Shown: positions 57,218 to 64,000 of the stretch, in pieces
How the letters are laid out: every line of letters starts with the position of its first letter
How positions within the stretch are numbered: position 1 is the stretch's first letter
Assembly: GCA_026874595.1 (NCBI GenBank)
Contig: CM049315.1
Location: 14,349,664-14,413,663, forward strand
DNA from: Sipunculus nudus
Taxonomy: Eukaryota; Annelida; Sipuncula; Golfingiida; Sipunculidae
DNA length: 64,000 nt
Reading direction: 5' to 3'
The notes under the pieces: generated by a model
The model's input: only the letters and a program-made list of their open reading frames with translations
What the model was told of the DNA's origin: nothing
Database searches by the model: none
Program-made: the position numbers and the translations under genes

Positions 57218-59660
57218 TGGAGGACCTTGCAGCACAAAAGAAATAGGGGCACCTAATGGGGGAAATATTAAAATGATCAATTATTCAGCTTTGTAGGGTA
57301 TATTACCGAAAAATAAAAAAAACTTGTCCTAGAAGAGCACACTACCGATACGTCTGCCATATTTGGAGAGTCAAATCAGAACGGTAGCAGGTAAACCGTG
57401 GTCTAGAAAAAACCCAACTCCGTATTAATTATACAGATGGTTCTTCGTCCTCAAACCGTTGGTCGATCTGTTTCGTCCGTTTTTCGTCCATCCTTTTGAA
57501 CAGTTAAAGTAGCTTCTCATATGATCACGTTTATACTGCGGGTTCATTGGCCTACGTCCCAAAAATAAGCGTCTCGCCGGTCTGTTATCTAATTTATGGA
57601 GGATAGACATGCGAATATAAAGATATAAATCCTCCAGGTGTATCATATTTACTGGTGGTACAATATGGATCTCACAATAGTTGTCCTGAGACATATGCTT
57701 ACGTCCACGGAAGGAAAGCTACTGTTACTATTATATACTTCCCTATTGCAACAAAATTGTTGATGTAGATATGTTTTGCCTTCGACAAAATTATTAAGCT
57801 TATTTATCAACAAATACATTTATAGCATCCATTTTTATTTCGTAACCACATTATCCTGAAATAGCTGTCACAAGTCTCTTCAGTGCACAGAACTACTTTA
57901 CGTGACAACCACCTAGGGAACGGCTGCACACAGTCTCAGCGCTAACTGGTAGGTATAATTTCAATTATGTATCTCATATAGGGAACATTTAGAACATGGT
58001 ATGCATCAGCTGTCTCATTAAATATTCATAGATTGTAAAGAGTGTGTTGCTGAAAGTATGAATGTGTGATTAAATTATATATTACAAAATATGTCTTGAT
58101 GAAAACTGAAATATTTTCTTGGAGATTTTTTAGTCCTCTTGTTTTTGAGGAGGTGTTGTCGAGATTATATTTTGATAAAATATCCTATTTTAGAAGGGGG
58201 GGGGGGGTACTGATCGGACTAGATTGGATTATTCGCCAGCTATGTTCTCAGCAAACACTGGTCATAACAAAATGTGCACCACAATATTAAATGAAAATTT
58301 GTTCCGACGTGGAAAAGTTAATCACCTCTGCATTCTGTCATATATTGTAGTACTCCGATAGCAGCTACTATATTGGCCACAGTGACTTAATTTCAATTTT
58401 CTAGGGAGATTATCCCAGGAAATATCTTGAGTTTGTGTTGGAAGAGTCTAGGTTAAACGGGTACAGTTTAGGCCCATCTGACCTACAGGATACCGAAATC
58501 ACATTTTCCTAATTTTTAGATAACATAATATTAGGTAACAGTGACTTAATTTAGAGTTTCCTCGTGCCCTGTCTGATAATCAGGCTCTGAGCTTACTATG
58601 ATCCAGTTTCATGTTTCAAAGGAGATTTGCCCAGGACCACCATGGATGTAAAGTTAAAAGTATCTAGGTCTAACGGTTATAATTAATGCCCTGTTAAGGG
58701 AAGGAACGACCAGACGACAGACGATGGACGAAAGTGATCACTAGAGCTCAACTGATTTCCATCCTCTAGAGCTAATAATGTGTTTAATTTATTATGCGCT
58801 GCATAACGTTGAAATCGGGGTTAGCTATTTTTTTTGTGCCAAAATCGGCGGCTCCCGGCCAAGACCGGCTTATAAGTTCATATTGGGCTTCAGAATGAAG
58901 TTGATTCTGACCCCAGAATGTTCCTTTAAGTAAAGCAAAAGTGAGGACGGTATAAAATATATAACTTTTGTTACATTTTAACACTTATTTTTTCAACAAT
59001 TCCAGTCCTACGAGTCAGGTGTTACAGAACGCCCCTTTGGTTGGACCATTCGTTCAGGTTCAACGCGTAACGTGAATGGCGTCATCAACAACAAAATGGG
59101 CGTGGCTGCAGAATTGTTTGAGCAACGCTGCTGTAAAATATTACCTCGACCTATTTAAATTCCTATGTATATGCGTAAACATAGTGATATATGTAATAAC
59201 ACGTAATAACCTTTTTAAAAAGTGCATAATAACTGTAAAATTTTGAAGAAATGTCAAGACAGTCGACAATGTACTCTTTTCAGATTGATAATCCTTAGCC
59301 GACGCTGAGCTTTATTTGACACACACACACACACACGATGCATGTATTAATGTTATGGTCTGGTAAAAATATTTGTAACAGGACTTTCAACAAATAATAG
59401 AATGCCTTTCAGAGTACTCAAAATCATTCATTTTGTCCATAGTCCTAAGAAAATAGGCTACAACCACCTTATTTTGGGTTTCAAAGATGTTTTTTCAGCA
59501 ACTTCCTGGAATCTTGGTTTCTAAGTCCAACTGCTGCAAGTTTCCAAGAAGGTTTCAGAGGGCCCTTCATAGATCTTAATTAAATTAGAAGTTTCTAGGT
59601 CCGACTTCTACGATTTGTGCACTCTAAAAAATGACGTTTCACAGATGTTTTATATGATTT
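57218..59660. other. Intergenic sequence
   Basis: No supported gene. It contains a G run (58197-58207), an inverted copy of the GATCAC...GTCCGTC-type phrase (about 58690-58750) and a (CA)8 tract (59320-59336). Confidence 0.35.
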
Positions 59661-59677
59661 TAGCATGTTTTGTATGC

Positions 59678-59797
59678 AAACATGTTTCAATTTTAAACAT
59701 GTTTCAAAACATGTTTCACCGTTTTTTTCAAAATTGGGTCCATTGAAACATCATGCTATGTCGTTACATGTGTGAAACATGTGTAACACATGTTTTA
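59678..59797. promoter_or_regulatory. Cluster of RRRCATGYYY (p53-family-like) half-sites
   Basis: Perfect decamers AAACATGTTT at 59678-59687, 59695-59704 and 59707-59716 (spacers 7 and 2 bp) and AGACATGTCT at 59788-59797. p53-family proteins bind two RRRCWWGYYY decamers with 0-13 bp between them, so sites 1-2 and 2-3 fit. The cluster is about 130-250 bp before a possible first exon. It may equally be a decayed ACATGT-rich repeat. Confidence 0.35.
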
Positions 59798-59924
59798 AGA
59801 CATGTCTCGCGCGGGCAATTACATTTTACTTTTTTTTTAATCGCCGTTATTTTTGCCACGGATCACATGACCGGATATTCTCCCAATTTATATGATAAAC
59901 TGATTGCCAGTGATCGCGGGAAAG

Positions 59925-62713
59925 ATGAAAACTTCCGAGAAAACGGAACGTGATTTTGAGCAATTACGAGGTTTACCTTTGATGATATTCAGTCTTGGGC
60001 GCAGAGAAGGTTTCCTGTAGCAACCCAAAATATAATTTGCCAGAAATTAAAAGGTGAGTCAAACGTTAAGTTTGTGAACAGTATATATATTCATAATATC
60101 GCTCATAGAGATACAAATATTCATGCTTTATATAAAGTACAACCACATTTTACCTTCACAAGAATTAATATGCAATGTAAAGTACAAACTACCATTCAAA
60201 TACAGTAATGTCACTTATGAGACAATTCATAGACAAGGGTATGTACAGGATTTTGGAAAGGTGGGTGGGTGGGGGGGGGATCTAACCTCGGGGGGGATTT
60301 CCAAAATAAAAGTCCTTACTTTTCAAAAGCTGATGGGATAAAGCCCTCTCAAGGGCCAATAATTCACTGGTTGTCATTGTAAAGGGGGGGGGGGGGAGGG
60401 GTTTCTTGACCCCTTGGAACCCCCAACCCCACAATGCCGTGCCCCTGTGACTTTCCAGTGCACTTATTCCATGTGAGTCCAGAACACAAGTAAGTAGTAG
60501 CGTTGCCCCCCCCCCCCTCCCTCCATATTGACGCCCCTGCAAGTAAGTACATTTAAGAAAGAGCAATCAAGCAAGCAGGAATGTTAATGAATAGCAGTCT
60601 TTGATATTTGGAGTGTTTTTTATATTTAAAAAATTGATTTAAAATAGACATGTTGTTTTTATATTTTTTAAAGTAAAACAAGTGGTCATTAGCAGCTTTT
60701 TATTAGAAACTACTGTACAAAATTCAGTTTGGTTCAGCATAACCATGACCCATTTTTGGGTACATTGTGGACCCAAGTTTACATGTATAGGCTGCTGAGT
60801 AGGTAAGATATTTATTTATCAAATGTGATGCAAGAAGTAGGCTGTGCAAAGATAATTTTGTTAAATATTTCAAGGAAGTTTTACTGAAACCTTGAATTTG
60901 AAGATGAATAAGGAAGACATAAGTAATTTGTGATAAGAATGATAAAATTAGCAAATTCAAAACCTGTAATTATGTGCAATATCATATTTGTGTAGATTAA
61001 AATCTGCAGCATGTTCAAAAATTACCTCATGGGCACATCAAAAACAAAATGGTAATTTATGCATCTTATCAATGCTGAATGTGTGCACATGGGTGGTGAT
61101 GGTGGAATAGGTTCCAGAGTAACAAGGCCGGATGTGTGAATGGAGTCCAAGGTACCAATGCTTGATGTGTGGTGCTTGTGGATTTTGGTCAAGGGTACCA
61201 AGGCTGGGTGTGTGTACATGGGTTTTGGTGGAACTGGGTTGAGAGTACCAAGTCTGGATGTGTGAATACATGACTGGTGGTGAACTTAGGTCAAGGGTAC
61301 CAAGGCTGGATGAATGTACATGGGTGTTGGTGGAATGGGGTTCAGGGTACCAAGAATGGATGTGTGCACATTTGTAGTTTTGGGGGAATAGGGTCCAGGG
61401 TACCAGTGCTGGATGCATGCATATGGGTGGTGCTTGTGGAATAGGGTTCAGGATACCAAGTCTGGATGGTTGAAAACATGACTGGTGGTGGTACCAAGGC
61501 TGGTTGTGTGCACACGGTGTTGATGGAACTGAGTCTAGGGTATCAAGGTTGGATGTGTGTACATGGGTGTTGGTGGAATGGAGTCCAGGGTACCAAGGCT
61601 GGATGTGTGTACATGGGTGTTGGTGGTGGGACTGCATTGGATACCCAGGCTGGGTGGGTAAATATTGGTGGTGGGAGGGTTTCCAGGGTACGAAGGTTGG
61701 ATGTGGGTATATTGGTGGTAATGGTGGTATAGTGGTTCCAGTGTTCCCACGTTAGAGTGAATTTGGGGAGAGTGTGAATATTTAATTTAGTAATTCTTGC
61801 TTCACTTTATCCAAATTTTTTTTTTATTTTTACACAAGTATGCAAATTTTTCCCTCTTGTATAATTTTTGGTAATAGTTGAAGTTTTCTAGTTGAACTTA
61901 TTTGCAGGTAATATATTTTTAATCCTCGATTAAATATAAAGTACATGTGATGCTTTACCTTGTTATTGTCAATGCCACTGAATTATTAAATGACAGATGC
62001 TTGCAACATATTTTGCTAACCAGCAGCTTTAAATTCCTGAGGGGTCTTTGATTCAATTGTTGTAAACATTCATATTATTCCATTAAAGAGGTGTACCTTT
62101 TAGAGGCCTTATTCTTATATATCATCATTATGTTACCAGGTGTAAACAGTATTTGAATAAAATGTAAGAAGTGGACATTTTCATTTTATAAAAAAAACTC
62201 CATATAAATAACTGTTATAAATTCTTCTTGGACTTGTGTCAGTATCTAGCTGATGTCAGTGCATTCCATGCAGCTGCATGCATGTTTAAGAACTGTCAGC
62301 TGTGTTTCTGACAGTTAATACTATTTCATCTTTTTCTCCAAACTGACTATGGAAATAACACAATTTAGCCACTGATAAATTGCTACACCTTTTTCAGAAA
62401 GATGTCAAAGAAGATTCATTTTGTACACAAGAGGGTACAGAACCAACACCTGTTTTATCATAGACAATGGAGAAGTGAGGCCAGGTGCTATTTTGAGTGA
62501 CTCCATGAAAATATGTTTAATTGAGAATGGTTCAGTATGGAAAACCTCGTACCCACTTCGAGGTACAGTACTTCCTCACACTCTATTCCTAATATAACTA
62601 ACCCAGCACAATACATGCAACTTCTCAACCCACTTCAGGAAGAGTGTCTTGAAAATAAAGTGCCCAATAAGGACAAGTCAACTTCTTCTTTTAATGTGGC
62701 TGCATTAAAATAA
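59925..62713 (+). CDS. Possible small two-exon gene or gene fragment
   Basis: Left part: coding-like sequence ending at a strong donor (AAAAG/gtgagt, 60053/60054). The better frame includes FDDIQSWAQRRFPVATQN but lacks an ATG; the ATG frame from 59925 stops before the donor. Right part: after ttttttcag-type acceptor (62397) the phase-matching frame reads FILYTRGYRTN, then IIDNGEVRPGAILSDSMKI, to TAA 62595. A different frame continues protein-like (QYMQLLNPLQEECLENK) to TAA 62711. The frame change suggests a frameshifted gene, an unseen micro-intron or a transposon-derived domain. Composition is more protein-like than the surroundings, but the model is weak. Confidence 0.25.
60240..60545. mobile_element. 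Nested fragments of G-run miniature elements
   Basis: CCGTGCCCCTG (ending 60447) and GACGCCCCTG (ending 60539) look like right ends of CAGGGGC-type elements; G runs at 60271-60280 and 60386-60396 and a C run at about 60508-60518 lie between. Left ends are unclear. Confidence 0.3.
60546..61079. other. AT-rich sequence, nothing seen
   Basis: No coding or repeat feature supported. Confidence 0.35.
61080..61745 (+). repeat. Diverged minisatellite, ~60 bp unit, about 11 copies
   Basis: Units follow the pattern GGTACCAAGGCTGGATGTGT, then GTACATGGGTG, TTGGTGGAAT and GGGTCCAGG, with substitutions and small indels. Long open frames arise on both strands (199 codons on the minus strand) because the unit lacks stops. 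It lies in the intron of the doubtful 59.9-62.7 kb gene. Confidence 0.9.
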
Positions 62714-64000
62714 TTTAGTATTTGATTCTTTTGTTACATCCTTAGTGTTCTACATATTTTCTAAGAAATCTTTTATGAATTTTACTATTCACATATGTAA
62801 AATGTTTCACTCTTTTTTATGGTAATTGGATTTTTCCAACTCTTAGAAATGTTTAATGTCACTGTGAACATACAGCAGTTACTAAATCTTGTACAATCTG
62901 GCTGATTTATCATGTATTTCATGATTTGTATGTGGCTTCATTTGCACCAAATTTGTATTTACGTTAAAGTTCCAAATGTGATGGTACAGGCTATATATGG
63001 CAAATGTGTAATTTGTACTATTTAATTGTCATGATTGATTGCATAAATGTAAACTTGTAAAGCTTTAAGTATTTACAAATGGAGGCCTAGTTTTAGGATT
63101 CTAATTTTAAATTTATATTAAAGTGATACCAACCAAGGATTCGGTATTATGAAAATATTAGGTGTTTAATTAGGGTGCTTTCAGTATTGCTCTGATAGAT
63201 TCTTTTGGTACACTAATCAGAATAGCAGCTTATGTGCCTCTCAACTATGCTGAATTGCTGAGAAATCTTCAGTCATGGAAGACTTTGTTGATGACAGCCT
63301 TTTCTGTATTTTATATTACCCTTTTTGGCTGTAAAAAATTGGCTGTAGTCAGACTGAAGCCAGAAACACTGAAAGTAAATATATTGGTATGTCTGAATTA
63401 TGTAAATGCTCATTCATGATCTGAGATCAGTTTTGCTACCTTCTAAAACATATAAATATTATACAGTCAGTTTTATATAATTGCGATACTTGCAGTTTTT
63501 ACACACAGTGCATGCAAAAATTTATAGTATTGGGACATTTAATTTGCAGTTTTTTCATGCTAGTAAACCTAAGTTGTTTACTGCTTCAGGATAAGTTAGG
63601 TTAGATTGTAGAAAACTGTCCAACATAAAAAAAAATATCTAAAAGGTGTATACTTCATATAAAAAAATTAACACTTGTAAAATGTAATGCATGTTTCAAG
63701 TTTTCTTTTGGAAGAAGAAAGATATTTAATGTTAAGAAAAATTTGATTCTTACATCTATTAGAAAATTCAAGAGCAACTTTTTAAGAGTTTTTTATCAAA
63801 TAATTATTCAACTGTACAGTTTTAGCTCGCTGACTAAGACGCTTTGGCTTTTAAGTGTTTAGAATTAAATGCAAGCTGTAAATTTTCAGTTGTAAATTGT
63901 AATAGGTTTAAACTTATTTATTATATATTAAAGCTATGAGAGCAGCTACTTTTAGCCATTATTTAAATGTTTCGAATCTGTTTTCTCTTGAATTGTAAAC
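62714..64000. other. AT-rich sequence, possibly 3' UTR or intron
   Basis: No exon supported. The 61-codon frame at 63234-63419 has no splice context. Composition resembles that flanking 62.4 kb. Confidence 0.35.

Noticed and set aside
61038..61637. 199-codon minus-strand protein rich in Thr, His, Pro
   Set aside because: It is the reverse reading of a minisatellite; the plus strand is also open.

Overview
The window looks like non-model animal nuclear DNA, most likely from a marine mollusc such as a bivalve. Evidence: AT-rich sequence, spliced genes with GT-AG introns, AATAAA signals, (TA)n and poly(G)/poly(C) tracts, and a mix of Ty3-type, DIRS-type and miniature DNA transposons. The species is inference. 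There are no operons and no rRNA, tRNA or CRISPR that I can support. Conventional genes are few; most of the 64 kb is repeats and transposon relics.

Layout. At 0.7-3.0 kb is the 3' half of a spliced beta-lactamase-related serine hydrolase gene (three exons, stop, two AATAAA signals). At 4.7-8.7 kb two diverged copies of a ~600 bp sequence face each other. At 8.9-9.7 kb lie coding-like blocks of unknown family. At 11.5-14.5 kb is a broken Ty3-type relic whose integrase follows gag and is followed by the linker that normally precedes reverse transcriptase, the order known for Gmr1-like elements. At 15.4-19.5 kb are three candidate non-autonomous DNA elements, one carrying five copies of a 16-base motif. 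At 22.2-29.2 kb is a second Ty3-type element (partial 5' LTR, leader with tandem CRE-bearing repeats, gag, protease, RT, RNase H, integrase), broken by stops, frameshifts and a deletion.

The most striking feature is at 34.27-41.58 kb: 66 head-to-tail copies of a 111 bp unit with no indel until the last copy. Because 111 is divisible by 3, one forward frame stays open for 2,462 codons from an ATG just before the array to a stop just after it, with AATAAA 53 bp beyond. A second forward frame (Ser/Gln/Asn-rich 37-residue repeat) is open apart from one stop. Variant patterns do not clearly favour either frame, so this is either a repetitive-protein gene or a young satellite that is open by arithmetic. 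Each unit can form the same small hairpin, whose paired positions do not vary.

At 42.2-46.1 kb are a candidate hAT-type element, a 183 bp tandem duplication, and a well-bounded miniature element with TAA target duplications (PIF/Harbinger type). At 49.5-52.9 kb, minus strand, is a DIRS/Ngaro-type retrotransposon with the diagnostic split direct repeats (A1-genes-B1-A2-B2), a gag CCCH zinc finger, RT and RNase H but no room for a tyrosine recombinase. At 55.2-57.2 kb is a diverged tandem duplication; a TTAA-flanked miniature element sits in one copy only. At 59.7-62.7 kb is a possible small gene preceded by a cluster of RRRCATGYYY sites and interrupted by a ~60 bp minisatellite. The parts do not form one pathway; the biology visible is repeat turnover around a few host exons.
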